DNA of 9,688 bases from Deltaproteobacteria bacterium (GCA_006226895.1 SBFN01000111.1:1-9688), one strand, 5' to 3'; positions 1 to 7,587 are shown, counted from the stretch's first letter. The notes: generated by a model not told the origin, from the letters alone. Program-made: numbers and translations.

Positions 1-2726
1 AGTTCAACGCTGGAGTCACCGACATTCAACTCAACGAAACATTCCTGTTTAATATCAAGGGACAACTGTCTCTCCCCACCCAGAAGGGCAAAAGTCTCTG
101 CCAATTACGAGGGGAAGGCGGCTTTCGTCTTGATGATAGCCAGAGACTGAGCCCCTACTTCGACTTCGCTCTGGAGGCAAAAAATCTTGAACTCGCAAGT
201 CTCCAAGAGGCCTTGGCCAAGCAAGCAAATAAAGATTTCATCAAAGGCACAAGTGATCTAGAACTGCATTTAGCCGGGTCTCCCAGCGAAGCGATTGATT
301 TTCAAATCAGCCTGTCTTCAAACGACATGACCATCCGTCCCAATACCGACTACGCGCATCCGGTTCCCCTGACAAACCTGATTGCCAGTGGTCGTCTGCA
401 TCTTCAGGGAGAGCGCTCCGGTATCGAGGAGCTTTCCTTACAGGTCGATGACTCCCGGCTGGCAGGAGAGATCATCTGGGCGCAGCAGCCTGAACCCTTC
501 TCGGCAAGGGTGACAATCCTTAACGGCAGCCTGCCAATTCCAGCAATCAAACGCTGGCTTCCCGATCATCAGGAAGCCCTGCAACAAATTCGTCAGCAGC
601 TTAAGGATCAGGGCTCCGCAGAGATCAGACAGGCACAGCTCCTCTTCCAGGAAAAACGCGGACATGCTCAAAGATGGCAATTTGAGAAGTTCAAGGGAAC
701 TTTACTGAATCTCGGCTGGACGATGCAGAACGGCCCTGATGGCGAGCTCGAATCCTTGTCATTTGACATAAACGGCGACACATGGCAAATCGACAATGGC
801 ATAGGGAAGATTGGCTCGACCCAACTGACCTTCACGGGGGCCGGTGATTTCGGCGAAGACAAGCGGACTCTATCAACGCTTGATATGAACGGGAAAATAG
901 AGACTGAGGCCTTCCTGGAAGAATGGCAGCTCCGGCAGGGCCTCATGCAAGCAAGTGGCGAAATCAAGGTAAAAGGTCACCTCGAAGGGCCTCTGGACAG
1001 ACTCAAACTGGACCTGCAGGCAGACCTGTCGCAACTCAGCATCAAACATTCTTCAGGACTTGAGTTCCCGCCCGGAGCGAAAGACCAGCTGGCCCTGCAC
1101 AGCACCGTAACACCACAAAAGATAAGTCTCGACCATGGTTCCCTTACATGGTCCTCCCTCAAGGGACATGTCTCGGGCAGCTACCTTAAAGAAGAGCCAG
1201 ACAGCCTTGCGATTGATGCTCTCCTGACCGTTAACGAACTGGCCCGCGTCACTGACAGCTTACCTTTTTTAAAGAAGCTGAAGTTGCATGGTCAGGCTGA
1301 CCTGAGCATCAGTCAACGGGGACAACCACAAGACAATCTCCCTGAGATGACCCTGACTCTGCGCGATGTAGGACTTCACGCGACAAGATTCATCGCTGAC
1401 TTAAGCCATATCAACGGCCGCATCAAACTGACTGACACAGGCATGCTCGCAAAAGATTTGCAGGTTCACCTTGGCAAGTCTCCCCTTACGGTTCAGGCAC
1501 AGGTCACCGACTTCTCCGAACCACGACTGCTTCTGGATGCCAAAGCAAAGGTTATCCACGCCAACGACCTGATCTTCAAATCCAAAAGAGCGCTGCTGCG
1601 TGACGTTGATGGTCACTTGGAAATCGACCGTAACGGGCTTGTTTTTTCACCTGTTGATGTTCGCCTCGATGGAGGCACGAATGCTTCGGTACAAGGAACG
1701 ATCTCTTTCCATCCGCCTTATAATGTGTTCCTTGACATCACCTCAGACTTTGCCAACGTTGGCGAAATCGTCGGCCTGTGGACAGATCACACCACGAGGC
1801 CAAAGAAGCGCCTCGAGGTAGAAGACAAGAACACACAAGAAACGAATCGTGTCACAATCAAGGCCCAGGCAAAAAGCGGTAATTTATACGGAATGAGTTT
1901 TCATGACGCGACCGCGACCATCACGCCCAGCCGCGAACGCCTGGTCATCCACCCTCTTCACTTCTCGGTCGGAGAAGGCTCCTGCGATGCACAGGTCATC
2001 ACTGACTTCGCAACCATTGATCAAGCGACCATGCTAAGAGTTTCCGGGCATGCCGAAGACGTGGACGCCCTTGAAGTCTACCGGGAGCTGCTTAATCAGC
2101 AGAACATTCTGCGCGGCAAACTTGACGGGGACTTTTTCATCAACGGAGAAGTCGGCGCCAACTATCTGCCTTCGTCTTACGGCAACTTCAGCGTTCTGGT
2201 TCATGACGGCGTCCTGCATGAATTCCCGGTTTTGAGCAAGATCTTTTCCCTGCTGAATGTCTCCCAGCTATTTGCCTTGAAGCTTCCCGACATGGATCGG
2301 GAAGGTATGCCGTTTGATAAACTGACAGCCCACTTCGCGTTGGACAAAGGTGTCCTCGGAACAGACGATTTAAAGATAGAAAGTGAAGCGATGAACCAAT
2401 CGTACCTGGGAGAACTTGATCTGGTAAACAAGAGGGGGGATTTTTCTGTCGCAATTCACCCTCTCGGCACAGTAGACAAGATCGTTTCAAGTGTTCCGAT
2501 CGCCGGATGGCTGTTAACCGGTGAGGACAAGGCCCTACTGACCGCTCATTTTTCGGTGGAAGGTGAGTTTAGGAATTTTTCTGTTAGCGCAATGCCTCTC
2601 GACACACTGAGTGAGCCGACCATAGGCTTGCTGAGACGGGCGATTGGGTTGCCCTTCAAACTGCTCGAAGATCCTCAGATCCTCTGGGGAGGAGATGGCA
2701 CCAGAAACGTACCGGAAGAGAAGTGA
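1..2726 (+). CDS. AsmA/YhdP-like envelope protein, 3' part (5' end outside window)
   Basis: The reading frame is open from base 3 to a TGA at 2724-2726, giving about 907 codons with no start needed inside the window, so the N-terminus (where this family has its single inner-membrane anchor) is missing. The visible protein is long, low in Cys and rich in alternating beta-strand-like segments, as expected for AsmA/TamB/YhdP proteins. From about visible codon 620 it resembles the AsmA-like C-terminal (DUF3971/AsmA_2) region: a GNLYGMSFHDATATI segment, then GVLHEFPVLSKIFSLLNVS near codons 736-754, and IAGWLLTG near 832. Members of this superfamily are implicated in moving phospholipid between inner and outer membranes through the periplasm; that role here is by family only. 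A TTG at 213 could be taken for a start, but coding clearly continues upstream of it. The stop lies one base from the stop of the convergent methyltransferase gene. The family assignment is fairly firm; the exact subfamily is not. Confidence 0.82.
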   Translation, partial: FNAGVTDIQLNETFLFNIKGQLSLPTQKGKSLCQLRGEGGFRLDDSQRLSPYFDFALEAKNLELASLQEALAKQANKDFIKGTSDLELHLAGSPSEAIDFQISLSSNDMTIRPNTDYAHPVPLTNLIASGRLHLQGERSGIEELSLQVDDSRLAGEIIWAQQPEPFSARVTILNGSLPIPAIKRWLPDHQEALQQIRQQLKDQGSAEIRQAQLLFQEKRGHAQRWQFEKFKGTLLNLGWTMQNGPDGELESLSFDINGDTWQIDNGIGKIGSTQLTFTGAGDFGEDKRTLSTLDMNGKIETEAFLEEWQLRQGLMQASGEIKVKGHLEGPLDRLKLDLQADLSQLSIKHSSGLEFPPGAKDQLALHSTVTPQKISLDHGSLTWSSLKGHVSGSYLKEEPDSLAIDALLTVNELARVTDSLPFLKKLKLHGQADLSISQRGQPQDNLPEMTLTLRDVGLHATRFIADLSHINGRIKLTDTGMLAKDLQVHLGKSPLTVQAQVTDFSEPRLLLDAKAKVIHANDLIFKSKRALLRDVDGHLEIDRNGLVFSPVDVRLDGGTNASVQGTISFHPPYNVFLDITSDFANVGEIVGLWTDHTTRPKKRLEVEDKNTQETNRVTIKAQAKSGNLYGMSFHDATATITPSRERLVIHPLHFSVGEGSCDAQVITDFATIDQATMLRVSGHAEDVDALEVYRELLNQQNILRGKLDGDFFINGEVGANYLPSSYGNFSVLVHDGVLHEFPVLSKIFSLLNVSQLFALKLPDMDREGMPFDKLTAHFALDKGVLGTDDLKIESEAMNQSYLGELDLVNKRGDFSVAIHPLGTVDKIVSSVPIAGWLLTGEDKALLTAHFSVEGEFRNFSVSAMPLDTLSEPTIGLLRRAIGLPFKLLEDPQILWGGDGTRNVPEEK

Positions 2727-2727
2727 T

Positions 2728-3438
2728 TCAGCCCTTCGTTCCTACATGTACAGCGGCAATACCGCCGGTCAGATCGTGGACCTTGACATCGACAAATCCC
2801 GCCTCCTGCATCATCGCCTTGAAACTCTCCCGATCAGGAAATTCCATGACAGAATCAGGAAGATACTGGTAGGCGCTGCGCTGGGAGATCAAACCGCCCA
2901 ACCATGGCAATACGCGCAGAAAGTAGAAGTGATAAACAGCACGAAAGAAGCTGTTGAGAGGGGTCGCAAATTCGAGGATCACTGCCCGGCCGCCCGGTTT
3001 GAGGACACGGACCATCTCATTGAGCCCTTTCTGACGATCGACAACGTTACGAATACCAAAAGCGATCGTAATACCATCGAAGATCGCGTCCGGATGCGGC
3101 ATTGATTCACAGGGCGCATTGACCATCAGGATTCGATCACTGTAGGGTGATTCAGCGGCCTTATCACGTCCCAGGACCAGCATCCCCTGGGTAAAATCGG
3201 AGCCGACAATTTTGACCGAAGAATCAGTCTGACGACCAATCTCCAGAGCCACATCACCGGTACCGGTTGCAATATCCAGAACCATCCCACCTTCAGGTAC
3301 TGAGAGCTGCCGTACGGCAAAGCGCCGCCAACGCCGGTCAATTCCCAACGACAGGAGCCGATTCAGAAGATCGTAGCGTGGTGCGATCCGATCGAACATG
3401 TCGCGGATACCGCGACCTTTATCAGTCAGTTTACTCAT
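2728..3438 (-). CDS. ubiE: Demethylmenaquinone/ubiquinone methyltransferase (UbiE/MenG)
   Basis: This 236-residue protein is a class I SAM-dependent methyltransferase of UbiE/MenG type. The enzyme C-methylates demethylmenaquinone (or the ubiquinone precursor), the last step of menaquinone synthesis, on the cytoplasmic face of the membrane. Family features are present throughout. The N-terminus has VRQL preceded by the GIRDMFDRIAPRYD segment (residues 10-23). SAM motif I is VLDIATGTGDVA at 53-64. An acidic loop GSDFTQGM lies at 79-86. FDGITIAFGIRNV is at 120-132, VLKPGGRAVILEF at 145-157, YQYLPDSV at 190-197 and LTGGIAAVHVG at 223-233. Length is normal for the family. The ATG at 3438 is preceded by AAAGG at a rather short 3-base spacing, and the N-terminus matches the family, so I keep it. 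If the host is anaerobic and uses menaquinone, MenG is the better functional name; the sequence alone does not separate the two. Confidence 0.95.
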   Translation of the reverse strand: MSKLTDKGRGIRDMFDRIAPRYDLLNRLLSLGIDRRWRRFAVRQLSVPEGGMVLDIATGTGDVALEIGRQTDSSVKIVGSDFTQGMLVLGRDKAAESPYSDRILMVNAPCESMPHPDAIFDGITIAFGIRNVVDRQKGLNEMVRVLKPGGRAVILEFATPLNSFFRAVYHFYFLRVLPWLGGLISQRSAYQYLPDSVMEFPDRESFKAMMQEAGFVDVKVHDLTGGIAAVHVGTKG

Positions 3439-3473
3439 TTTCCTTTATGCCTTTTCAAAGGGGAAACGCCGAT

Positions 3474-3503
3474 TTTGTAACATGGTGGTTGTTGCTATGT
3501 CAG
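3474..3503 (-). promoter_or_regulatory. Possible sigma70-like promoter for ubiE
   Basis: On the - strand, CTGACA (3498-3503; 5 of 6 to TTGACA) is followed after 18 bases by TACAAA (3474-3479; 4 of 6 to TATAAT). The start codon is 35 bases further on. A second CTGACA lies 14 bases upstream (3512-3517) but has no matching -10. This is pattern matching only, and AT-rich spacers often give such hits. Confidence 0.28.
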
Positions 3504-3681
3504 TAAAAATGTCAGACTGATGTTAAAGATACATGAATTAGAACAAAGCTTATTCCTGTTCTCCGTGCATGAGAAGGACAATCGATAAATCTTCAAATAC
3601 AGGGACAGCCGTTTGTCTCTTTCCTTTTTTAGAAAGATCAACAATAATGCGTCACCACAACTCGGGGATATCTGCCAAGGC

Positions 3682-3687
3682 AAGGAG
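3682..3687 (+). promoter_or_regulatory. Ribosome binding site fixing the TTG start of the EamA gene
   Basis: AAGGAG sits 6 bases upstream of TTG 3694. The open frame extends upstream to another TTG at 3613, but that one has no Shine-Dalgarno sequence and would add about 27 non-membrane residues. The same AAGGAG with 6-base spacing precedes the GTG starts of iclR and upp in this window, which supports TTG 3694. Confidence 0.7.
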
Positions 3688-3693
3688 CCTTTA

Positions 3694-4594
3694 TTGACTG
3701 AAAAAACGCGCCGAATTCTGCCCATCGCCAGTCTGGTCCTGGCCATGCTTCTCTGGGCCAGCTCTTTTGTCGCCCTCAAGCTTGCCTTCCGTGGCTATCA
3801 TCCGATGCAGGTTATCTTTGCCAGGATGCTGATTGCCAGCCTCTGTTTTGTGGTTTTCATTCCATCTTTCCTAAAACTCAACTGGCGGCGTCAGGACATT
3901 AAATATCTCTTGACCATGGCTGTCTGCGAGCCCTGTCTTTACTTCCTCTTTGAAGCCAAGGCCCTGGAACTAACCAGCGCATCACAGGCAGGCATGATCA
4001 CGGCCATGCTGCCGTTGCTCGTCGCAATCCTGGCCTGGGCAACCCTTAAAGAACAGGTCTCCAGGCAAACCTTGATCGGATTCGGGCTGTCAATTATCGG
4101 CGCCTGCTGGCTGGGCCTGGCCGGCGAAACGAACCGTAACGCACCCAACCCGTTGCTCGGCAATTTCTGCGAATTCCTGGCGATGGTTTGCGCAGCGGGC
4201 TATACCGTCTCGCTGAAACACTTGACCAACAACTACCCGCCACTGTTTCTGACAAGCCTTTGTCGGCAGCCTCTTTTTCTTTCCCTTCCTTCTGCTGCCC
4301 GATGTTGGCTTCCCGACTCACTGGAGCACTCAACCGTTGCTGGCAATCATCTACCTCGGGACTTTTATCACTTTTGGAGCCTACGGTTGTTACAATTATA
4401 GTGTCAGTCGCATTCCGGCAAGCCAGGCCGCCGGCTTTGTTAACCTGATCCCTGTTTTCAGTATTCTGCTTGGCATGCTGATCCTTGGCGACACCCTCAA
4501 CACAACGCAATGGTTCGCATGTGGCCTGGTTTTCAGCGGGGTTTGGCTGAGCAACAGGACAAAAAAGGTTCTCCAACTTCAACCCAAAACTTAA
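3694..4594 (+). pseudogene. EamA-family (DMT) transporter, frameshifted
   Basis: This is a membrane protein of the drug/metabolite transporter superfamily with two EamA repeats, normally about 300 residues and ten membrane helices. Substrate cannot be predicted. The first repeat is intact: from TTG 3694 the frame gives LVLAMLLWASSFVALKLAF, later SQAGMITAMLPLLVAIL and GFGLSIIGACWLGLA. Reading continues to about residue 186 (YPPLFL, codon ending 4251). After that the same frame loses membrane character and stops at 4399-4401. The +1 frame resumes family-like sequence at 4253 with QAFVGSLFFFPFLLL, then YLGTFITFGAYGCYNYSVSR, PASQAAGFVNLIPVFSILLG and FSGVWLSNRTKK, ending with TAA at 4592-4594. A TGA in the +1 frame at 4250-4252 places the break within a few bases of 4252. 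Joined, the two parts make one full-length transporter. It is either a recently broken gene or a sequence error. It ends 28 bases from the convergent DUF294 gene, with no clear terminator between. Confidence 0.85.
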
Positions 4595-4622
4595 AGATCT
4601 ATATGAGTGAGACGGAAAAACT

Positions 4623-6551
4623 CTAGAAAGGTGTGCGGGAAAAGTGCCTTTTACTGGCATCCTGAAGTTTTGCAACAGCTTGAAAAGATTCTTTAAGAAG
4701 ATCCTGTTCGGTCTTGCTCAACAGGTGAGGGTCAAGAAAATGTGAGGGGGGTTGACCGGCCTCGATCAGGGCGATCTCATGACGAAGCCGCAAAAAGATC
4801 AGAGCTTCAAATGCGGCCCTTATATGTTCTGCCGTTTCCACGGCAAAAACATTTTCTTCGACCAGCATCTGAAGCCTGTCCATCGTTGAGATCGCCTGAA
4901 CTCCCCGCTCAAGAGCAAACATCCTGACGCAATCGACGATATAGACACAACCACCGTATTTGACGGAGAGGTGGCCGGTGTTGTCGCCGTCCTTCTCCAC
5001 CTGGAAACGGCCCAGAAGACCAAGCGGAACCTTGTAGCGCAGATCCAGAGTCATCATGTGATAAAGGAAACCCTGATGAATCTCAATCCCTTTGGTGACG
5101 ATATCACGCAGCTGATGCGCCAGATCAACATCCCCGAAAAGTGGCAAGAAATCGAAGAAAATCGATGAATTCCTGACGTGCGTAGGCTCCGGATCAAGCA
5201 GCCAGCTATTGATCCGCGTCTGCCAATCGCACAAACGTCCCCGCCACTCCTGATTCCGCACCATGACGCCACCATCACAAAGTGGATAACCAACTTCTGC
5301 CAGGGCACTATTGAGCTTTTCGCTGAAGGGGATAAAAAACGCATCGACCTCCGCCTGTCGAGCGTCGGCAAAATCCTCAAAGATAAAACCGTTGTCCTGG
5401 TCAGGATACAACAGCATCTCTTTGCGGCCGGCACTCCCCATAATCAGAAAGCAGTAACGGATATCGGGAGGCTTCAAGCCTTCTGCGTCCATCTCCGCGA
5501 GGCAGATCTGAAATGTGCGACGGATGATGGCATGGTGTATATGAGACAATATCTCCATCACCTCGGGGGTGCTGCGTGTCTCAGATAGCAGCGCGCGAGC
5601 AACCCGCACCATCTCCTTGTGAATCGAAGCCAGCCCCCCGATTGTCGCCTCTTCCTTGATAGTGCCCAGCAGAAGCAGTGCTTTCTGGGAACGATAACGC
5701 AGCAAATCCCTCGGCGTAATGATTCCGACCAACTGTTCACGATCGACAATAGGCAGGTAATTCAAACTGTGCCGGGTCATGTATGCCATCGCTTCGTACA
5801 TGTAGGTTTCCGGAGTCATGGTCTTGGGTCTTACGCGCATGACATCCTTGACCACCAGCGACTCTGTGTCGACATTTTCCGGGGCAAGGACCTTGGCGAC
5901 GAGATCGCTGCCTGTGACGACTCCAACAGGCGTATTTCGCTCATCAACAACGACCAGAAAACTAACATTGTGCTCGGTTAATTGCCGTGCAACGGTTTTC
6001 ACGGTCACTTCCGGAGAACAAGTCAACGCAGGCGAAGTCATAATCTCAGAAAGGCGCTTTTTAAAAGGAAAGGCCTCCATCTGGTTCAGTGCAGAACCGG
6101 AGTGCTCCGTAACAATTTCTGAATAGAGCTTACGAACCCGTGAAAGGACCGCACTGGTAAAGAAAGTCACCAGCTGTGGATTATCTTTTTGCAAGCGTTG
6201 GAGGATTTCGGCAGGGATGAGATAACAGGCCGTGGGGTTGACTGTCCGTGCGCCGCCGGCATAAGGCTCACCGGTAAAGATCGGCGTACCACCAAAAAAC
6301 TGTCCTTCTTTGCGATAATCAACCACCATGTCGATCCCACCCGGTGAAACCAGGGTGATCGTTATCAACCCTTCCTTAATAACGTACAGGTAGCCGGTGG
6401 GTGAATCGTTCTGCTTGAAGATGTCGTGATTAGCCGGATACTTTTTCAGGATCGCAGCCTCTCGCAATTCACTAAAAACAGATTCAGGGAGATCTCTGAA
6501 AGGTTCTGTTTCCTGTAATTGTTTGATCAGAGGCATAAAATATAAACACAC
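4623..6551 (-). CDS. CNB-CBS-CBS-DUF294 putative nucleotidyltransferase signalling protein
   Basis: A 642-residue cytoplasmic protein with four modules. Residues about 10-145 form a cyclic-nucleotide-binding (CNB) fold. Two CBS domains follow at about 166-220 (starting SEIMTSPALTCSP) and 232-290 (ending VGIITPRDLL). A DUF294 nucleotidyltransferase-like domain spans about 310-450, with the signature GSAGRKEMLLYPDQDN at 372-387, whose DQD supplies the expected metal-binding acidic pair. A DUF294 C-terminal substrate-binding region covers about 480-625. The order is that of the large DUF294 family, thought by similarity to GlnD-type enzymes to transfer a nucleotide to a partner; neither substrate nor partner is known. 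The CNB phosphate-binding stretch reads FFGGTPIFTGEP then GGARTV, so the usual Glu and Arg contacting cAMP are Gly in my alignment. The first possible start is GTG 6551 and an ATG lies at 6536 (MPLIKQL); neither has a clear ribosome site, and a stop lies in frame upstream. The iclR gene is 150 bases upstream on the same strand. Domain calls are firm; biological role is unknown. Confidence 0.9.
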   Translation of the reverse strand: MCLYFMPLIKQLQETEPFRDLPESVFSELREAAILKKYPANHDIFKQNDSPTGYLYVIKEGLITITLVSPGGIDMVVDYRKEGQFFGGTPIFTGEPYAGGARTVNPTACYLIPAEILQRLQKDNPQLVTFFTSAVLSRVRKLYSEIVTEHSGSALNQMEAFPFKKRLSEIMTSPALTCSPEVTVKTVARQLTEHNVSFLVVVDERNTPVGVVTGSDLVAKVLAPENVDTESLVVKDVMRVRPKTMTPETYMYEAMAYMTRHSLNYLPIVDREQLVGIITPRDLLRYRSQKALLLLGTIKEEATIGGLASIHKEMVRVARALLSETRSTPEVMEILSHIHHAIIRRTFQICLAEMDAEGLKPPDIRYCFLIMGSAGRKEMLLYPDQDNGFIFEDFADARQAEVDAFFIPFSEKLNSALAEVGYPLCDGGVMVRNQEWRGRLCDWQTRINSWLLDPEPTHVRNSSIFFDFLPLFGDVDLAHQLRDIVTKGIEIHQGFLYHMMTLDLRYKVPLGLLGRFQVEKDGDNTGHLSVKYGGCVYIVDCVRMFALERGVQAISTMDRLQMLVEENVFAVETAEHIRAAFEALIFLRLRHEIALIEAGQPPSHFLDPHLLSKTEQDLLKESFQAVAKLQDASKRHFSRTPF

Positions 6552-6632
6552 GGATGAAAGAGAGGAATTAACGTCTGGGGATTAATTTATCATCAATCGC
6601 ACAGAGAGAGCAATCCCTTAGGAGAGTCAGAA

Positions 6633-6650
6633 CACTTACTGCAGGAAGTG
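6633..6650. repeat. 18-base imperfect palindrome between iclR and the DUF294 gene
   Basis: CACTTACTGCAGGAAGTG pairs with its own reverse complement at 16 of 18 positions: arms CACTT/AAGTG around a CTGCAG core, with one mismatched pair. No T-run follows on either strand, so it does not look like an intrinsic terminator. It lies about 80 bases upstream of the DUF294 start, where a dimeric regulator could bind. The regulator is unknown. Confidence 0.4.
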
Positions 6651-6701
6651 CATGGCAGACAGGAACTCAGCAGCGGACGGGGGGAAATCTCAAGAGGACA
6701 T

Positions 6702-7466
6702 TCAGGTCAGGTTACGCGGCACATAAGGGGAGTGCCAGCCCAACTTGGAGGAGATTATGCCGCAAGTATCAAACATAGGGCTGACAATCTGACTTTCGAT
6801 AACTTCCTGAGAAAGACGGTACTCGGGCCCGACTACGCAGAGAACGCCGTGAAGTTTACCGCCGCTACCAAAGAGCGGCGCAGCCACGCTGGCAATGCCT
6901 TCACCGAGGGAACCGGAATCCATTGCATAGCCTTGGCGACAAATATTTGCATATTGACTTAGATCTGCAGGAGTTCCCTGAGCAGGCTGCAGACTCTGGC
7001 CATTCTTCATGGCCAAAAGCACCTGACCGGCGGCAGTGGCCTCAAGGGGAAAACGTTTACCAACCAGAGAAACAATTTTAACCTTCTGGCTGGTATCAAC
7101 CATATCCAGGAAGAGGACTTCCTTACGACGACGGACAGCAACATAGACAGCTTCATTGCAGCCCCTGGCCAGGCGTTCGACAACAGGTCTTGCATGCCTA
7201 AGGAGCCCCATGCGAGAAAGAAACTTCTGGCCGATTTCATAGGCAGAAAGACCCAATCGGTATTTGCCGGATTGCTCCTCACGCTCAACATAGCCACGGT
7301 TTTCAAAAGTTGCCAGTAAACGAAAAACGCTCGTCTTGTTCATGGCAAGTTTTTCGCTCAGCTGACTGATGCGTACATCGTCATCAATTTCACTGAGTGC
7401 TTCCAGAACATCGAGAGCATTTTCAACTGCCTGTATCGAATAGGATTCCTTATCTCTGGAGGGCAC
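6702..7466 (-). CDS. IclR-family transcriptional regulator
   Basis: A 254-residue regulator with the standard two-domain IclR layout. The N-terminal winged helix-turn-helix spans about residues 10-75: IQAVENALDVLEAL, then ISQLSEKLAMNKTSVFRLL as the HTH, and a wing ending GKYRLGLSAYEIG. The C-terminal effector domain spans about 80-245: PVVERLARGCNEAVYVAV, FPLEATAAGQVLLA (139-152) and GYAMDSGSLGEGIASVAAPLF (179-199), followed by HGVLCVVGP. These proteins are dimers or tetramers that bind small, often aromatic or carboxylic, effectors and repress or activate nearby catabolic genes. No catabolic gene is adjacent here, so neither target nor effector can be named. Start: GTG 7466 has AAGGAG 6 bases upstream, and the N-terminus fits the family. 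A good promoter lies just upstream with a palindrome across its -35 box, which suggests autoregulation. The DUF294 gene follows on the same strand after 150 bases and might be co-transcribed or controlled by it. Confidence 0.93.
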   Translation of the reverse strand: MPSRDKESYSIQAVENALDVLEALSEIDDDVRISQLSEKLAMNKTSVFRLLATFENRGYVEREEQSGKYRLGLSAYEIGQKFLSRMGLLRHARPVVERLARGCNEAVYVAVRRRKEVLFLDMVDTSQKVKIVSLVGKRFPLEATAAGQVLLAMKNGQSLQPAQGTPADLSQYANICRQGYAMDSGSLGEGIASVAAPLFGSGGKLHGVLCVVGPEYRLSQEVIESQIVSPMFDTCGIISSKLGWHSPYVPRNLT

Positions 7467-7472
7467 GTGTAA

Positions 7473-7478
7473 CTCCTT
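7473..7478 (-). promoter_or_regulatory. Ribosome binding site fixing the GTG start of iclR
   Basis: On the - strand AAGGAG is followed by 6 bases and then GTG (7464-7466). No ATG in frame nearby has a comparable site, so this decides the start. Confidence 0.8.
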
Positions 7479-7519
7479 AATGGAATCAAAAAAAGCATAA
7501 AACGAACTAACGGACCACC

Positions 7520-7548
7520 AAAATAATACGCTGTTTTATTGTTGTCAA
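7520..7548 (-). promoter_or_regulatory. Sigma70-like promoter of iclR
   Basis: On the - strand a perfect TTGACA (7543-7548) is followed after 17 bases by TATTTT (7520-7525; 4 of 6 to TATAAT). A 5-of-6 TATTAT also occurs 3 bases closer, but at a 14-base spacing. Initiation would fall near 7513, giving a leader of about 47 bases before GTG 7466. This is among the best promoter matches in the window. Confidence 0.55.
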
Positions 7549-7550
7549 CA
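7540..7550. promoter_or_regulatory. Candidate operator over the iclR -35 box
   Basis: TGTTGTCAACA is a perfect 5+1+5 palindrome that includes the -35 hexamer of the iclR promoter. Symmetric sites overlapping their own promoters are typical of autorepressing IclR-family regulators, so IclR itself is the likeliest ligand; that is inference. The palindrome is short and could be chance. Confidence 0.35.
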
Positions 7551-7568
7551 GTTTGCTGAAAAAAGTTT

Positions 7569-7587
7569 TCAAACTGACCTTGTTTGA
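7569..7587. repeat. Inverted repeat upstream of the iclR promoter
   Basis: TCAAACTGACCTTGTTTGA has perfect 6-base arms (TCAAAC/GTTTGA) around a 7-base centre, about 20 bases upstream of the iclR -35 box. It could be a second regulator site or a weak hairpin. Nothing else in the sequence indicates which. Confidence 0.3.

Noticed and set aside
2644..3105. Open frame of 153 codons on the + strand across the end of the AsmA gene and into ubiE
   Set aside because: It is antisense to a clear UbiE sequence, has no ribosome site and resembles no known protein; a shadow of codon bias.
3618..3637. TCTTTC/GAAAGA inverted repeat ahead of the EamA gene
   Set aside because: Weak AT-rich stem with an 8-base loop of mostly T and no positional meaning; not distinguishable from chance.
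4595..4622. Possible bidirectional terminator between the EamA and DUF294 genes
   Set aside because: Only a 4-base GAGT/ACTC pairing with a long loop and no T-run; too weak to call.
4094..4675. Open frame of 193 codons on the - strand opposite the EamA gene
   Set aside because: It covers both halves of an obvious transporter on the other strand, is not membrane-like or domain-like, and looks like a shadow frame.
5054..5588. Long open frames in other phases inside the DUF294 gene
   Set aside because: They overlap the conserved nucleotidyltransferase coding sequence; composition is Arg/Ser-rich, as expected of out-of-frame translation.
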